64,000 nt of DNA from Zoogloea oleivorans (GTDB lineage: Bacteria > Pseudomonadota > Gammaproteobacteria > Burkholderiales > Rhodocyclaceae). Below, in pieces: positions 34,954 to 45,163 of this stretch. Position 1 is the first letter of the stretch; each line of letters begins with the position of its first letter. The notes beneath the pieces were generated by a model. That model searched no databases and had not been told where the DNA came from. It worked only from the letters and a program-made list of their open reading frames with translations. The translations under genes and the position numbers were made by a program. The stretch is taken from assembly GCA_030157785.1 (NCBI GenBank), contig JAOAUC010000037.1, positions 1 through 64,000 of the forward strand, given 5' to 3'.

Positions 34954-35079
34954 ATGCGTAAGTTTTCAGCGTTGATTGGCGTGTTCGCCGTGGTGCTCCT
35001 GAGCGGTTGCAACACCGTTCAGGGCTTCGGCAAGGATATTGAAAAGGGTGGCGAAGCCATCCAGAAGGCGGTCAAGTAA
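34954..35079 (+). CDS. Entericidin-like small lipoprotein
   Basis: This 41-residue peptide has a short signal sequence with a lipobox LSGC near residue 19, then [20 protein letters not shown]. That is the entericidin A/B pattern (C-N-T-x-x-G-x-G-x-D-I-x-x-G-G-x-x-I). It should be a small outer-membrane-anchored lipoprotein; in E. coli the EcnAB pair is tied to stationary-phase lysis, but the role in other bacteria is unclear. GGAGAG lies 6 bases ahead of the ATG. It sits 17 bases after leuC and 2 bases before leuD, so it is translated within the leucine operon. Confidence 0.88.
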   Translation: MRKFSALIGVFAVVLLSGCNTVQGFGKDIEKGGEAIQKAVK

Positions 35080-35081
35080 GC

Positions 35082-35720
35082 ATGAAGCCCTTTACCAGAC
35101 TCGACGGACTCGTGGCGCCGATGGATCGCGCCAACGTGGATACCGACGCGATCATTCCCAAGCAGTTCCTCAAGTCGATCAAGCGCAGCGGCTTCGGCCC
35201 GAACCTGTTCGACGAATGGCGCTACCTGGACATCGGCCAGCCCGGCGTGGATAACACCGGTCGTCCGCAGAACCCGGACTTTGTCCTCAACCAGTCGCGT
35301 TACCAGGGCGCTCAGGTTTTGCTGACCCGCGACAATTTCGGTTGCGGCAGCTCCCGCGAGCACGCGCCGTGGGCGCTGGAGGATTTTGGCTTTCGCGTCA
35401 TCATCGGGCCGAGCTTTGCGGACATCTTCTTCAACAACTGCTTCAAGAACGGCCTGCTGCCGATCAAGCTGCCAGCGGCCGAGGTGGATGAGCTGTTCGC
35501 CCAGTGCCTTGGCGTGACCGGCTACCGACTCAACGTGGACCTGCAGGCGCGGACAATCACCCGGCCGGACGGCAAGGTGATCTCGTTTGACGTGGATGCC
35601 TTCCGCCGTGAATGCCTGCTTAACGGCTGGGACGATATCGGCCTGACGCTGCGTCATGCGGACAAGATCCGCGAGTTCGAAGCCCGCCGCCGTATCGACC
35701 AGCCCTGGCTGTTCGCCTGA
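35082..35720 (+). CDS. leuD: 3-isopropylmalate dehydratase small subunit
   Basis: This 212-residue swivel-domain subunit pairs with LeuC. The signatures [19 protein letters not shown] and [15 protein letters not shown] are visible and the length is normal. Together LeuC and LeuD isomerise 2-isopropylmalate to 3-isopropylmalate. It begins 2 bases after the entericidin-like gene and is followed by leuB after 24 bases. Confidence 0.96.
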   Translation: MKPFTRLDGLVAPMDRANVDTDAIIPKQFLKSIKRSGFGPNLFDEWRYLDIGQPGVDNTGRPQNPDFVLNQSRYQGAQVLLTRDNFGCGSSREHAPWALEDFGFRVIIGPSFADIFFNNCFKNGLLPIKLPAAEVDELFAQCLGVTGYRLNVDLQARTITRPDGKVISFDVDAFRRECLLNGWDDIGLTLRHADKIREFEARRRIDQPWLFA

Positions 35721-35744
35721 TTGACTCCAACGAATCAATAGACA

Positions 35745-36812
35745 ATGACGATGAAGATTTGTGTTCTGCCGGGTGACGGCATCGGCCCCGAAATCATGGA
35801 GCAGGCGCTGCGCGTGCTCGAAGCCCTGCGTGGTGACGGCCTGGATTTCACGGTCGAGAAAGGCCTTATCGGCGGCTGTGCCGTCGACGCTACCGGCTCG
35901 CCCTATCCTGAAGCCACCAGCAAGCTCGCCCAGGAAGCCGACGCGATCCTGCTCGGCGCTGTCGGTGGTCCGCAGTGGGATACGCTGCCCCGTGACCAGC
36001 GCCCCGAGCGCGGCTTGCTGGCCATCCGCAAGCAGCTCAACCTGTTTGCCAACCTGCGTCCGGCAATCCTGTACCCGGAGCTGGCCAACGCGTCGACCCT
36101 CAAGCCGGAAGTGGTGGCCGGGCTGGACATCCTGATCGTGCGCGAACTGACCGGCGATATCTACTTCGGCCAGCCCCGCGGCATCCGTGAAGAAAACGGC
36201 GAGCGCGTCGGCTTCAACACCATGGTGTATTCCGAGTCCGAAATCCGCCGCATCGGCAAGGTGGCCTTCGAGGCAGCCCGCAAGCGCGGCAAGAAGCTCT
36301 GCTCGGTGGACAAGATGAACGTCCTCGAATGCACCCAGCTGTGGCGCGACGTGATGATCGAGCTGTCGGCCGAGTATCCGGACGTGGAGTTGTCCCACAT
36401 GCTGGTGGACAACGCTGCCATGCAACTCGTGCGGGCACCCAAGCAGTTTGATGTGATGGTTACCGGCAACATGTTCGGCGACATCCTGTCCGACGAAGCG
36501 TCAATGCTCACCGGCTCGATCGGCATGCTGCCCTCGGCTTCGCTCGACGCCAACAACAAGGGCCTCTATGAGCCCAGCCACGGTTCCGCGCCGGACATCG
36601 CCGGCAAGGGCGTCGCCAATCCGCTGGCGACCATTTTGTCGGTCGCGATGATGCTGCGCTATACCTTCAATCTCGAAGCGCCTGCTGCACGCATCGAGAC
36701 GGCCGTGAAGAAGGTTCTGGCTGCCGGTTACCGTACCGGCGATATCTACGAGGCGGGCACCCGTCGCGTGGGTACCAAGGAAATGGGCGACGCTGTCATC
36801 GCGTCGCTGTAA
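35745..36812 (+). CDS. leuB: 3-isopropylmalate dehydrogenase
   Basis: This 355-residue enzyme oxidises and decarboxylates 3-isopropylmalate with NAD+ in leucine synthesis. It starts at ATG 35745 (or ATG 35751), with [10 protein letters not shown] near the N-terminus. The metal and substrate site is in [20 protein letters not shown], and [17 protein letters not shown] and [20 protein letters not shown] are family markers. It completes the leuCDB cluster and is followed by asd after 37 bases. Confidence 0.96.
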   Translation: MTMKICVLPGDGIGPEIMEQALRVLEALRGDGLDFTVEKGLIGGCAVDATGSPYPEATSKLAQEADAILLGAVGGPQWDTLPRDQRPERGLLAIRKQLNLFANLRPAILYPELANASTLKPEVVAGLDILIVRELTGDIYFGQPRGIREENGERVGFNTMVYSESEIRRIGKVAFEAARKRGKKLCSVDKMNVLECTQLWRDVMIELSAEYPDVELSHMLVDNAAMQLVRAPKQFDVMVTGNMFGDILSDEASMLTGSIGMLPSASLDANNKGLYEPSHGSAPDIAGKGVANPLATILSVAMMLRYTFNLEAPAARIETAVKKVLAAGYRTGDIYEAGTRRVGTKEMGDAVIASL

Positions 36813-36849
36813 GCATAAAAAAACAAATCAAGTCTGATCGGGGATCGAT

Positions 36850-37974
36850 ATGAAAAGAGTGGGTCTGGTTGGCTGGCGCGGCATGGTGGGTTCTGTCCTC
36901 ATGCAGCGCATGCGGGAAGAAAATGATTTTGCCCTGATCGAGCCGGTGTTCTTCACTACCTCCAATCCGGGTGGCAAGGCGCCGAACTTCGGCAAGGAAG
37001 CCCCCGCACTGAAGGACGCGAAGGACATCGACGAACTGAAGACGATGGACATCGTCATCACCTGTCAGGGCGGCGATTACACCAACGAGGTGTATCCGAA
37101 GCTGCGCGCAGCCGGCTGGAACGGTCACTGGATCGATGCCGCGTCGTCGCTGCGCATGGAGCCCCAGGCGGTCATCATCCTTGATCCGGTCAACCGCAAC
37201 GTGATCAAGGACGCACTGACCAAGGGCGGCCGTGACTGGGTTGGCGGCAACTGCACCGTGTCCCTGATGCTGATGGCGCTGGGCGGTCTGTTCCAGCGCG
37301 ACCTGGTGGAGTGGGCAACGTCCATGACCTATCAGGCTGCTTCCGGCGCCGGCGCACAGAACATGCGCGAGCTGCTGTCCCAGATGGGTGAGCTGAACCG
37401 TTCCGTGAAGGAGTTGCTCGACGATCCCGCTTCCGCCATCCTCGACATCGACCGCGAAGTCGCTGGCACCATGCGTGACGACGCTTTCCCGGCTTCCAAC
37501 TTCGGCGTACCGCTGGCCGGTTCACTGATTCCCTGGATCGACAAGGATCTGGGTAACGGTCAATCGAAGGAGGAGTGGAAGGGTGGCGTCGAGACCAACA
37601 AGATCCTCGGTCGTGGTGAAGGCTTCGGTACGCCGGCGGTGCCTATCGACGGTCTGTGCGTGCGCATCGGCGCCATGCGTTGCCATAGCCAGGCCCTGAC
37701 CCTGAAGCTGAAGAAGGACATCCCCATCGACGAAATCGAGGGCTTGCTGGCGAGTGCCAATGACTGGGTCAAGGTTGTTCCGAACCAGCGCGACATCACC
37801 ATGAAGGAGCTCACGCCGACCGCCGTTACCGGTACGCTGACGGTTCCGGTTGGCCGTCTGCGCAAGCTGGCCATGGGGGGGGAGTACCTTTCCGCTTTCA
37901 CTGTCGGCGATCAGCTGCTGTGGGGCGCAGCAGAGCCGCTGCGGCGCATGCTGCGGGTCCTCCTCGAGGATTGA
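36850..37974 (+). CDS. asd: Aspartate-semialdehyde dehydrogenase
   Basis: This 374-residue enzyme reduces aspartyl phosphate to aspartate semialdehyde, the branch point to lysine, threonine, methionine and the cell-wall diaminopimelate. The NADP-binding motif is [17 protein letters not shown] and the active-site cysteine lies in [13 protein letters not shown]. The long form with these motifs is the Gram-negative (E. coli-type) Asd. It ends with a clear terminator at 37985-38006. Confidence 0.96.
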   Translation: MKRVGLVGWRGMVGSVLMQRMREENDFALIEPVFFTTSNPGGKAPNFGKEAPALKDAKDIDELKTMDIVITCQGGDYTNEVYPKLRAAGWNGHWIDAASSLRMEPQAVIILDPVNRNVIKDALTKGGRDWVGGNCTVSLMLMALGGLFQRDLVEWATSMTYQAASGAGAQNMRELLSQMGELNRSVKELLDDPASAILDIDREVAGTMRDDAFPASNFGVPLAGSLIPWIDKDLGNGQSKEEWKGGVETNKILGRGEGFGTPAVPIDGLCVRIGAMRCHSQALTLKLKKDIPIDEIEGLLASANDWVKVVPNQRDITMKELTPTAVTGTLTVPVGRLRKLAMGGEYLSAFTVGDQLLWGAAEPLRRMLRVLLED

Positions 37975-37984
37975 TCTGAAAAAT

Positions 37985-38006
37985 GGCGGCTTCGGCCGCC
38001 TTTTTT
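37985..38006 (+). terminator. Terminator after asd
   Basis: GGCGGC-TTCG-GCCGCC followed by six Ts, 10 bases after the asd stop codon. Confidence 0.9.
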
Positions 38007-38111
38007 CATTTTCGGATGGCATGGATTGCAAGCTCAAACATTGCTTGAACTTGCCTCGTCAAACCCATGATGTTATGTTCATCAGCAACTCGATTTCGAT
38101 GATCAGCCTTC

Positions 38112-41027
38112 GTGCATAAGAACCTCGTGAATAGTCGGCTCAAACGCACCCTGCTCGCAGCAGCCATCAGCGCACTCTCTCTCGGTGCCCATGCTGCCGG
38201 TCTGGGACGCATTACCGTTCTAAGCGGTCTCGGTCAGCCCTTGCGTGCCGAGGTGGAAATCGCTGCTGCCCCTGAAGAACTCCAGAACATGACCGCGCGT
38301 CTCGCGTCGGCAGAGGCTTTCCGGCAGGCTGGGGTGGATTACGCCCCGTCAGTCAACGGACTGCGCATGTCGATCGAACGGAGGGGAAATGGGGCCGTCG
38401 TAAAGGTCAGCAGCGACAGGCCCATCAACGAACCTTTCGTCGATATGCTGGTTGAGCTCAACTGGGCATCCGGGCGGTTGATTCGGGAATATACTTTTCT
38501 TCTCGACCCGCCGGATACCGGCACCGGTCGCTATGCTGCTCCCGTGGCGGCTCCGGAGGTTCGTCCGGATCAATTCAGTCGCAGAGCCGAGTCCGCCATG
38601 GCCCGGCGTCCGGCTGCTGCGCGCGTTGCGCGACCAGCCGCTGCCACGGCGGGGGCTGGCCGGTCCTACATGGTTCAGCCTGGTGACACCCTGAACCGCA
38701 TCGCAGCAGAGAATCGTCCCGAAGGCGTATCGATGGAGCAGATGCTGTCGGCCCTGTTCCAGGGCAACCGCTCCGCCTTTGATGCCGAGAACGTAAACCG
38801 TCTGCAAGCCGGCAAGATTTTGCGTATCCCTGATGCCGACACCGTTCGTCAAATGGCCGGTGACGGAGGTCGTCAGCAGATTGCTGCCCACTCCTCCGAC
38901 TTCGGGCGCTACCGCCAGAAGCTTGCCGAGCAGGCGGCTGCAGCGCCGGCGAAGGACGCGCCGGCCCGGCAGGGGAGTGGTGGAAAGATCGGTGCAAAGA
39001 TTGAAGATCGGGCCCCGATTGCTGCTGGCTCTACTGATCAGTTGAAGGTTTCGAAGAGTGATGAAGGCCTGCGCGCCGGAGGCGCCGGTGGAGAGAAATC
39101 TGTCGCCCGTCTGCAGGCCCTCGAGGAAGATCTTGTTTCCCGGGACAAGGCCCTCAAGGAAGCCAATACGCGTTTGGCCGATCTCGAGAAGAGCATCAAG
39201 GAGCTCCAGCGCCTTATCGAACTGAAGAGCCAGGGGCTCGCTCAGGCACCGGCGGAAGCCCAGGCCCCGCCCGTTACCCCCCCGGCTCCTGAAGTTGCGC
39301 CGCCTGTGGCTGAAAAGCCCGAGTTGCCGAAAGAGCCGGAGCCCGTGGCTGAAGTCAAGCCGGCACCCTTGCCGGTTGCGCCGGAGCCGCAGCCTGCTAC
39401 TGTTCCGCCCGCGCCACCCGAGGCTCAGGTTACGTCCTCCGATGACATGCCTTTGCTGCTGGGCGGCGGGGGCATCCTGGCCTTGCTGCTTGGCTGGGGT
39501 GGCTACAAGCTTTATCAGCGTCGCTCGGGCCAGGGCGCGCCGACCACCACACCGGCCTTGTCCGAGTTCGGTGACGGTTCGAATTCCGTCTTCGGCAGCG
39601 CGGGTGGGCAGAGTGTCGATACAAGTAGCAGCAGCCAGATCCAGACCGATTTCAGCCAGTCCGGCTTGTCGTCCATCGATACCGACGAAGGTGTCGATCC
39701 CGTGGCGGAAGCCGATGTGTATATGGCTTACGGGCGTGATGCCCAGGCCGAAGAAATTCTTCTCGATGCGTTGAAGACCGACCCGGGTCGTACCGGCGTC
39801 CATCTGAAGCTGCTCGAGATTTACGCACAGCGCAAGAACATCAAGCAGTTTGAAACAACGGCCACCGAGCTTTATTCGCTTACTGGCGGTAACGGCCAGG
39901 ACTGGGAAAAGGCTGCCGCGCTCGGGCGAAAAGTTGACCCCGATAGTCCGTTGTACAGGATTCCAGCTCCGGGAAGTTCTCCTTCGGCGGCCGTACCAGC
40001 GGCTGCAGTTGCAGCCGCCCTGGGCCCGCAAACGGTTACTGGCGGTCCGGCCGCAGCGACTGGCTTCATCCAGGCTGGGGATTTGCGTCCCAAGGCTCCC
40101 GAGCTGGCGCGCCCGAACGAGTTGATGCCCATGGGAGGCGATGATCCGCTGGAGTCTCCCTCGCAGTTGAAGGATACCTGGGCTCTGCCTGGCGAGCTCA
40201 ATCAGTACGCAAGTCTTGAGGACATCGAGCGCGCGGCTTCCCCCTCTGCTCCGACGACAGTATTGCCGGCTATTCCCGACACCTCGGTGCTTGATTTCGA
40301 TCTTGACCTCACTGCAGAGGTCGATACCGGCACCGCAACTCCCGGGACTGTGTCGGCCGGCACGCAGTCAGTCGGCGCGCTGGACTTCGATCTCGGTTTT
40401 GACCAGCCCTCTGCACCGCCTGCGATGGGGGCGACGCTGGTGGCTGGCGACATGTTCTCGAGCAGTCTTGAGGCAACGTCGACTCGCCAGCAGCGTTTGA
40501 CTGACGATTTCAGCCTTCCCGATCCCAGCGATCTGGATTTTGAAATCAGTTCTGAGTTCGGTGAGCGTCAAGCGAATCCGGTTGCAGAGCCCACCGTCGA
40601 TGTCGATCTCACGGCTACTTTGGCGGAAGAAGGCTTGCGCTTCCCGGCTGACGCTGCCACCGTGGATCTTGAGCGGACCAGCTTTGACAGCAGCCTTCTC
40701 GATTTTGACTTCGAGCTTGACGAGAAGGCGGACGAAAACATCACTGCAACTCGTCCGTTTGCCCCGGCTTTCAATCTGAGCGACATTGATCTGGATCTCA
40801 AGAAACCCGTTGATGCGGGAACCGAGCTGCCCGATGCCGGGCCGCCTACCGAGCCGCCGCTTGACCTGGATCTGCAGCAAGAGGTTGCTACCAAGCTCGA
40901 ACTGGCACGTGCCTATGAAGAAATGGGCGACAAGGATGGCGCGCGGGAATTGGTTGAGGAAGTGCTGCGTGAAGGGTCGGGGCGTCAAAAGGACGATGCT
41001 CGCGCCATTCTTGCTCGCCTTTCCTGA
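38112..41027 (+). CDS. fimV: FimV-like polar hub protein
   Basis: This 971-residue protein has the FimV layout. A signal peptide ends near AHAA and is followed by the conserved GLGRITVLSGLGQPLRAEVE domain. A LysM motif (MVQPGDTLNRIAAENRPEGV) lies at about residues 190-240, then a coiled coil near 325-375, a proline-rich stretch and one membrane helix (LLLGGGGILALLLGWGGY, about residues 451-468). A long acidic cytoplasmic part ends in the FimV C-terminal repeat (KLELARAYEEMGDKDGARELVEEVL). FimV organises the cell pole and supports type IV pilus and twitching functions. GTG 38112 or GTG 38127 is the start. It lies between asd and truA, its usual place in beta- and gammaproteobacteria. Confidence 0.92.
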   Translation: MHKNLVNSRLKRTLLAAAISALSLGAHAAGLGRITVLSGLGQPLRAEVEIAAAPEELQNMTARLASAEAFRQAGVDYAPSVNGLRMSIERRGNGAVVKVSSDRPINEPFVDMLVELNWASGRLIREYTFLLDPPDTGTGRYAAPVAAPEVRPDQFSRRAESAMARRPAAARVARPAAATAGAGRSYMVQPGDTLNRIAAENRPEGVSMEQMLSALFQGNRSAFDAENVNRLQAGKILRIPDADTVRQMAGDGGRQQIAAHSSDFGRYRQKLAEQAAAAPAKDAPARQGSGGKIGAKIEDRAPIAAGSTDQLKVSKSDEGLRAGGAGGEKSVARLQALEEDLVSRDKALKEANTRLADLEKSIKELQRLIELKSQGLAQAPAEAQAPPVTPPAPEVAPPVAEKPELPKEPEPVAEVKPAPLPVAPEPQPATVPPAPPEAQVTSSDDMPLLLGGGGILALLLGWGGYKLYQRRSGQGAPTTTPALSEFGDGSNSVFGSAGGQSVDTSSSSQIQTDFSQSGLSSIDTDEGVDPVAEADVYMAYGRDAQAEEILLDALKTDPGRTGVHLKLLEIYAQRKNIKQFETTATELYSLTGGNGQDWEKAAALGRKVDPDSPLYRIPAPGSSPSAAVPAAAVAAALGPQTVTGGPAAATGFIQAGDLRPKAPELARPNELMPMGGDDPLESPSQLKDTWALPGELNQYASLEDIERAASPSAPTTVLPAIPDTSVLDFDLDLTAEVDTGTATPGTVSAGTQSVGALDFDLGFDQPSAPPAMGATLVAGDMFSSSLEATSTRQQRLTDDFSLPDPSDLDFEISSEFGERQANPVAEPTVDVDLTATLAEEGLRFPADAATVDLERTSFDSSLLDFDFELDEKADENITATRPFAPAFNLSDIDLDLKKPVDAGTELPDAGPPTEPPLDLDLQQEVATKLELARAYEEMGDKDGARELVEEVLREGSGRQKDDARAILARLS

Positions 41028-41076
41028 TTGAGCGTGGTGCGTTTGCCGAGCGTAGCCTGAATCCTTGGTTAGCCTG

Positions 41077-41673
41077 ATGCACCCGGCGACTCGATTGCTC
41101 GCCTGGGCGACATTGGTTGTTTTTGCACAACTGGCCCGAGGTCCCATTCTGTGGGGCCTCGGGTTTGTCGTTATTGCAGCGGCCGCTTTGTTCGCCCGTC
41201 AGCGGGCCTGGCGGCTGGTTCGCCGGATTCGCATCCTCTTGTTGGTCCTGCTGGTGCTGTTCGCTTTTTTCACCCCTGGTGAAGTGCTGTTGCCTTTTCT
41301 TGGCGGAGCAAGTCCTACTCGGGAGGGTGTCGTGCTGGCGCTTCTTCACAGCACGCAACTTCTGGTCGTTGTCTTGTTGGTGGCGCTGCTTCTTGAACTC
41401 ACCGATGAGAAATTGCTGGTGTCCGGTTTGATGTTCCTGGCGCGCCCCTTGGCGTTGGCGGGCTTGTCGGTCGAACGGATGGCTGTTCGCATGTTGCTTG
41501 TCTTCCGCTACGTGGAAGCACCTCCTGCGGGGGGGTGGCGAGCACTGCTTTCCTCTTCGGATGAGGGGGCGCGCGAGGGAACGCTGAGCGTGGCCCTTGT
41601 TCCCCTGCGTTGGTGGGATATCGTGGCTGTTTGTTGCTTTCTTTTCTTGGTGGTGTGGGGGGCGGTTTTGTGA
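41077..41673 (+). CDS. Small membrane protein, EcfT/CbiQ-like (tentative)
   Basis: This 198-residue protein has about five hydrophobic helices. One conserved-looking cytoplasmic stretch is RPLALAGLSVERMAVRMLLVFRYVE. It resembles a short EcfT/CbiQ transmembrane component of an energy-coupling-factor transporter, whose helical Ala-Arg-Gly coupling motifs contact the ATPases, but I see only the R-x-x-x-R-x-L-L-V-x-R part and not a full motif pair. No ATPase genes are nearby. ATG 41077 is preferred to TTG 41065. Its stop overlaps the truA start (GTGA), so translation is coupled. Similar unnamed membrane proteins occur at this place in related genomes, from memory. Confidence 0.5.
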   Translation: MHPATRLLAWATLVVFAQLARGPILWGLGFVVIAAAALFARQRAWRLVRRIRILLLVLLVLFAFFTPGEVLLPFLGGASPTREGVVLALLHSTQLLVVVLLVALLLELTDEKLLVSGLMFLARPLALAGLSVERMAVRMLLVFRYVEAPPAGGWRALLSSSDEGAREGTLSVALVPLRWWDIVAVCCFLFLVVWGAVL

Positions 41674-42464
41674 GAGTGGCGATTGGCATCGAGTATGCCG
41701 GTGATGCGTTCGACGGCTGGCAGACTCAGCCCGGGGGGCGGACGGTTCAGGATGCGCTTGAGCGTGCCCTCGCCGCGATTGCCCAGGAACCCGTGAAGCT
41801 CGTATGTGCCGGACGTACCGATGCCGGTGTGCATGCGACCACTCAGGTGGCCCATTTCGATACTGCGGCGAAGCGTCCTCTGGAGGCTTGGGTGCGTGGC
41901 GTCAACAGTCATCTGCCGGGCAGCGTGGGTGTTTTGTGGGCGGTGCAGGTCGATGACGAGTTTCACGCCCGTTTCAGTGCCGAATCACGACACTATCGTT
42001 ACGTGCTCCTCAATCGTCGGATCCGGCCGGCCCTGATGGAAGGGCGGGTGGGCTGGATTCATGGGCCGCTGGACCATGAACTCATGGCGCAGGCGGCGGC
42101 ATGCCTGCCCGGCGAGCATGACTTCACCTCGTTTCGGGCGGCTGCCTGCCAGGCAAAGTCACCTGTTCGTTTCATGCATTCCGTGACGGTTCAGCGTCAG
42201 GGAGACGTGGTGCTGTTCGATTTCCACGCCAACGCCTTCCTTCATCACATGATCCGCAATCTGGTGGGGTCGCTGGTATATGTGGGCATCGGGCGGCGTC
42301 CTGTCGAATGGATGGCGGAGGTGCTGGTGGTGCGTAACCGCACGCTTGCCGCGCCGACTTTTGCGCCGGGTGGCCTGTATCTGTGCGGTGTAGAGTATCC
42401 GCAGCGTTGGCCGCTGCCCGGTGGGGGGCGTATCATCGCGCCTCCGCAACTCCTCCTTTCGTGA
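41670..42464 (+). CDS. truA: tRNA pseudouridine(38-40) synthase
   Basis: This 264-residue enzyme makes pseudouridine at positions 38-40 of many tRNAs. The catalytic aspartate lies in AGRTDAGVHATTQVAHFDT near residue 52. VRGVNSHLPGSVGVLWAVQV and the ending with FHANAFLHHMIRNLVGSLVYVG also match. The start is GTG 41670, which overlaps the stop of the previous gene (GTGA) and gives the standard opening RVAIGIEYAG. The same kind of overlap links it to trpF downstream. Confidence 0.95.
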   Translation: MRVAIGIEYAGDAFDGWQTQPGGRTVQDALERALAAIAQEPVKLVCAGRTDAGVHATTQVAHFDTAAKRPLEAWVRGVNSHLPGSVGVLWAVQVDDEFHARFSAESRHYRYVLLNRRIRPALMEGRVGWIHGPLDHELMAQAAACLPGEHDFTSFRAAACQAKSPVRFMHSVTVQRQGDVVLFDFHANAFLHHMIRNLVGSLVYVGIGRRPVEWMAEVLVVRNRTLAAPTFAPGGLYLCGVEYPQRWPLPGGGRIIAPPQLLLS

Positions 42465-43093
42465 ATCCCGTGCATCGCACCCGTATCAAGATTTGCGGTT
42501 TGACCCGCGAGGAAGATGTTCTTGCTGCCGTTGAGGCTGGCGCCGACGCCATCGGATTTGTCTTCTATCCGCCGAGCGCTCGTTTCGTGAGTTTTGAGCG
42601 TGCAGCAGTGCTGGCACAGCTGGTGCCGCCTTTTGTGAGTATCGTTGGTCTGTTCGTCAATCCCGAGCGCAGCTACGTGGAGTCGGCACTCAAAGTGGTG
42701 CCGCTGCAGGTCCTTCAGTTTCACGGTGACGAGTCCGGAACTGATTGTCTAGGCTACGGTCTGCCCTTCATCAAGGCGGCGCGGATGCGACCGGGGCTTG
42801 ATCTGTTAAAATACGCGGCTTCCTTTCCGGGCGCCCAGGGTTTGCTTCTGGACGCCTTTGTTGAAGGCTATGGTGGTGGTGGTGAAACCTTCGACTGGTC
42901 CCTCATTCCGTCCCGACTGCCGATGCCCCTGATTTTGTCCGGCGGCCTGCACGCCGGAAATGTGGGTGAAGCTGTTAGGTGCGTCCAGCCTTGGGCTGTA
43001 GACGTGTCCAGCGGCGTGGAGTCGGCGAAGGGAATCAAGGATGCCGCCCGAATCATTGAATTTGTTGCCGGAGTCCGACATGCACATGGCTGA
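42461..43093 (+). CDS. trpF: Phosphoribosylanthranilate isomerase
   Basis: This 210-residue TIM-barrel enzyme catalyses the third step of tryptophan synthesis. [20 protein letters not shown] holds the catalytic Cys and the first strand, [17 protein letters not shown] follows, and the catalytic Asp is in [19 protein letters not shown]. The phosphate site is [16 protein letters not shown] 42461 overlaps the truA stop (GTGA); GTG 42470 is an alternative. It runs into trpB with a 14-base overlap. Confidence 0.95.
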   Translation: MNPVHRTRIKICGLTREEDVLAAVEAGADAIGFVFYPPSARFVSFERAAVLAQLVPPFVSIVGLFVNPERSYVESALKVVPLQVLQFHGDESGTDCLGYGLPFIKAARMRPGLDLLKYAASFPGAQGLLLDAFVEGYGGGGETFDWSLIPSRLPMPLILSGGLHAGNVGEAVRCVQPWAVDVSSGVESAKGIKDAARIIEFVAGVRHAHG

Positions 43094-44291
43094 TGCCCCT
43101 TACGATCTACCCGACGCACACGGCCATTTTGGTCCCTATGGTGGCGTTTTTGTCGCGGAGACCCTGATTCCGGCCCTGACCGAACTGCGGCTGGCTTACG
43201 AAGAAGCCCAGCAGGATCCGGCCTTCGTCGCCGAGTTCGAGTATGAGCTCAAGCATTACGTGGGTCGTCCCAGCCCGATTTACCACGCCAAGCGCTGGTC
43301 GGGCCTGCTGGGTGGAGCGCAGATCTACCTGAAGCGGGAAGATCTCAATCACACCGGCGCCCACAAGATCAACAACTCCATCGGCCAGGCCATGCTTGCC
43401 CGGCGGATGGGCAAGCCGCGCGTGATCGCCGAAACCGGCGCAGGGCAGCACGGCGTGGCCACGGCTACGGTTGCCGCCCGCTATGGTATGGAATGTGTTG
43501 TTTACATGGGCTCCGAAGATATCCGGCGCCAGGCGGCCAACGTTTACCGCATGAAGCTGCTGGGTGCGACGGTGGTTCCGGTGGAAAGCGGCTCCAAGAC
43601 GCTCAAGGATGCGCTGAACGAAGCCATGCGCGACTGGGTCACCAATATTGGCAACACCTTTTACATCATTGGCACGGTGGCGGGCCCGCACCCCTACCCG
43701 ATGATGGTGCGCGACTTTCAGGCTGTGATCGGCAAGGAGTGCATCGATCAGATGCCCGACATGGCCGGTCGTCAGCCCGATTACGTGATTGCCTGTGTTG
43801 GCGGTGGCTCCAATGCGATGGGGATCTTCCATCCGTACATTGAACACAAGGACGTGCGCCTGATCGGCGTAGAGGCCGCCGGAAGCGGCATCGACTCGGG
43901 GCATCACGCGGCATCGTTGACGGCCGGCAGTCCCGGCGTGCTGCACGGTAACCGCACCTACCTGCTGCAGAACGAAGACGGGCAGATCATCGAGACGCAC
44001 TCGATTTCTGCTGGCCTGGATTACCCCGGTGTTGGCCCCGAGCATGCTTGGCTGAAGGACATCAACCGCGCCGAGTATGTCGGGATCACCGATGCCGAAG
44101 CGCTGCAGGCTTTCCATGACCTGTGCCGTTTCGAGGGGATCATTCCAGCGCTCGAGTCGTCCCACGCCCTTGCTTACGCCGCCAAGCTGGCTCCGACCCT
44201 GTCCAGCGACAAGGTGCTGCTGGTCAATCTTTCCGGCCGTGGTGACAAGGATATGCATACCGTCGCCGAGAAATCCGGCATCCAGTTCTGA
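43080..44291 (+). CDS. trpB: Tryptophan synthase beta chain
   Basis: This 403-residue PLP enzyme joins indole and serine to make tryptophan. The PLP lysine lies in [18 protein letters not shown] (HTGAHKIN), the tunnel and closure segment is [20 protein letters not shown], and the phosphate-binding loop is [13 protein letters not shown] 43080, inside the end of trpF, is preferred because GGAG lies 6 bases ahead; ATG 43086 is possible. A 13-bp hairpin separates it from trpA. Confidence 0.97.
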   Translation: MHMADAPYDLPDAHGHFGPYGGVFVAETLIPALTELRLAYEEAQQDPAFVAEFEYELKHYVGRPSPIYHAKRWSGLLGGAQIYLKREDLNHTGAHKINNSIGQAMLARRMGKPRVIAETGAGQHGVATATVAARYGMECVVYMGSEDIRRQAANVYRMKLLGATVVPVESGSKTLKDALNEAMRDWVTNIGNTFYIIGTVAGPHPYPMMVRDFQAVIGKECIDQMPDMAGRQPDYVIACVGGGSNAMGIFHPYIEHKDVRLIGVEAAGSGIDSGHHAASLTAGSPGVLHGNRTYLLQNEDGQIIETHSISAGLDYPGVGPEHAWLKDINRAEYVGITDAEALQAFHDLCRFEGIIPALESSHALAYAAKLAPTLSSDKVLLVNLSGRGDKDMHTVAEKSGIQF

Positions 44292-44296
44292 TTTTC

Positions 44297-44328
44297 ACGG
44301 CCTTGCCGGCTTAGCCCGGCAAGGCCGT
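44297..44328 (+). repeat. Intercistronic stem-loop between trpB and trpA
   Basis: ACGGCCTTGCCGG pairs perfectly with CCGGCAAGGCCGT across a 6-base loop, 6 bases after the trpB stop. It has no T-tract, so it may tune or stabilise the mRNA rather than end it. Confidence 0.75.
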
Positions 44329-44347
44329 CGACCATTCATACGAATCC

Positions 44348-45163
44348 ATGTCCAGAATTCAAGAAACCTTCAAGCGGCTGGAGAGAGAAGGACGCAAGGC
44401 GCTCATTCCTTTCATTACCGCTGGCGACCCTGTACCCGAAATGACCTTCCCGCTGATGCAGGCGCTGGTAACCGGCGGCGCCGACATCATCGAGCTTGGT
44501 GTCCCCTTTTCGGATCCCATGGCTGATGGCCCGACCATTCAGCGAGCTTCGGAGCGGGCTCTGGCCGCCGGTATGAGCATGCGCAAGGTGCTCGATATCG
44601 TGCGCAGCTTCCGCGCCAGCGGTGACGAGACGCCGGTCGTGCTGATGGGCTATGCCAACCCTATCGAAGCCATGGGTGCCGAGCCTTTCGTTCGTGCGGC
44701 TGCGGATGCCGGAGTTGATGGCGTTCTGGTGGTTGATTACCCGCCCGAAGAGTGCCGCAGCTTTGCGCAAACCTGTCGCTCTGCCGGCCTCGATCCGGTC
44801 TTCCTGCTGGCGCCGACGTCTACCGAGCAGCGTTACGACGATGTGGCGGCCGTCGGCAGCGGGTACATCTACTATGTTTCGCTGAAGGGTGTAACCGGGT
44901 CTGCGACCCTCGATCTGGATGAGGTCGCGCAGCGTATCCCCTTGATTCGCGAGAAGGTCGGCATGCCGGTCGGCGTAGGCTTCGGTATCCGGGACGGCGC
45001 CACTGCTGCACGGATTGCCGGCATCGCGGACGCCGTCGTGATTGGCAGCCGGATCATCGAGGAAATCGAACAGAGCAGTCGCGAAGAGGCTCCCGGAAAA
45101 GTGACGGCCTTCCTGCGCGGCATTCGTGAGGCGATGGACAATGCGGGGGAGCACAAAGCATGA
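44348..45163 (+). CDS. trpA: Tryptophan synthase alpha chain
   Basis: This 271-residue TIM-barrel subunit splits indole-3-glycerol phosphate to indole, which passes to TrpB. The catalytic Glu lies in [20 protein letters not shown] and the catalytic Asp in [12 protein letters not shown]. Substrate-loop and phosphate motifs [14 protein letters not shown] and GVGFGIRDG are present. Its last base overlaps the accD start (ATGA), an arrangement also known in related bacteria. Confidence 0.97.
   Translation: MSRIQETFKRLEREGRKALIPFITAGDPVPEMTFPLMQALVTGGADIIELGVPFSDPMADGPTIQRASERALAAGMSMRKVLDIVRSFRASGDETPVVLMGYANPIEAMGAEPFVRAAADAGVDGVLVVDYPPEECRSFAQTCRSAGLDPVFLLAPTSTEQRYDDVAAVGSGYIYYVSLKGVTGSATLDLDEVAQRIPLIREKVGMPVGVGFGIRDGATAARIAGIADAVVIGSRIIEEIEQSSREEAPGKVTAFLRGIREAMDNAGEHKA

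Noticed and set aside
33518-34954. 478-codon minus-strand frame across leuC
   Set aside because: Shadow of leuC; the strand carries a continuous leucine operon.
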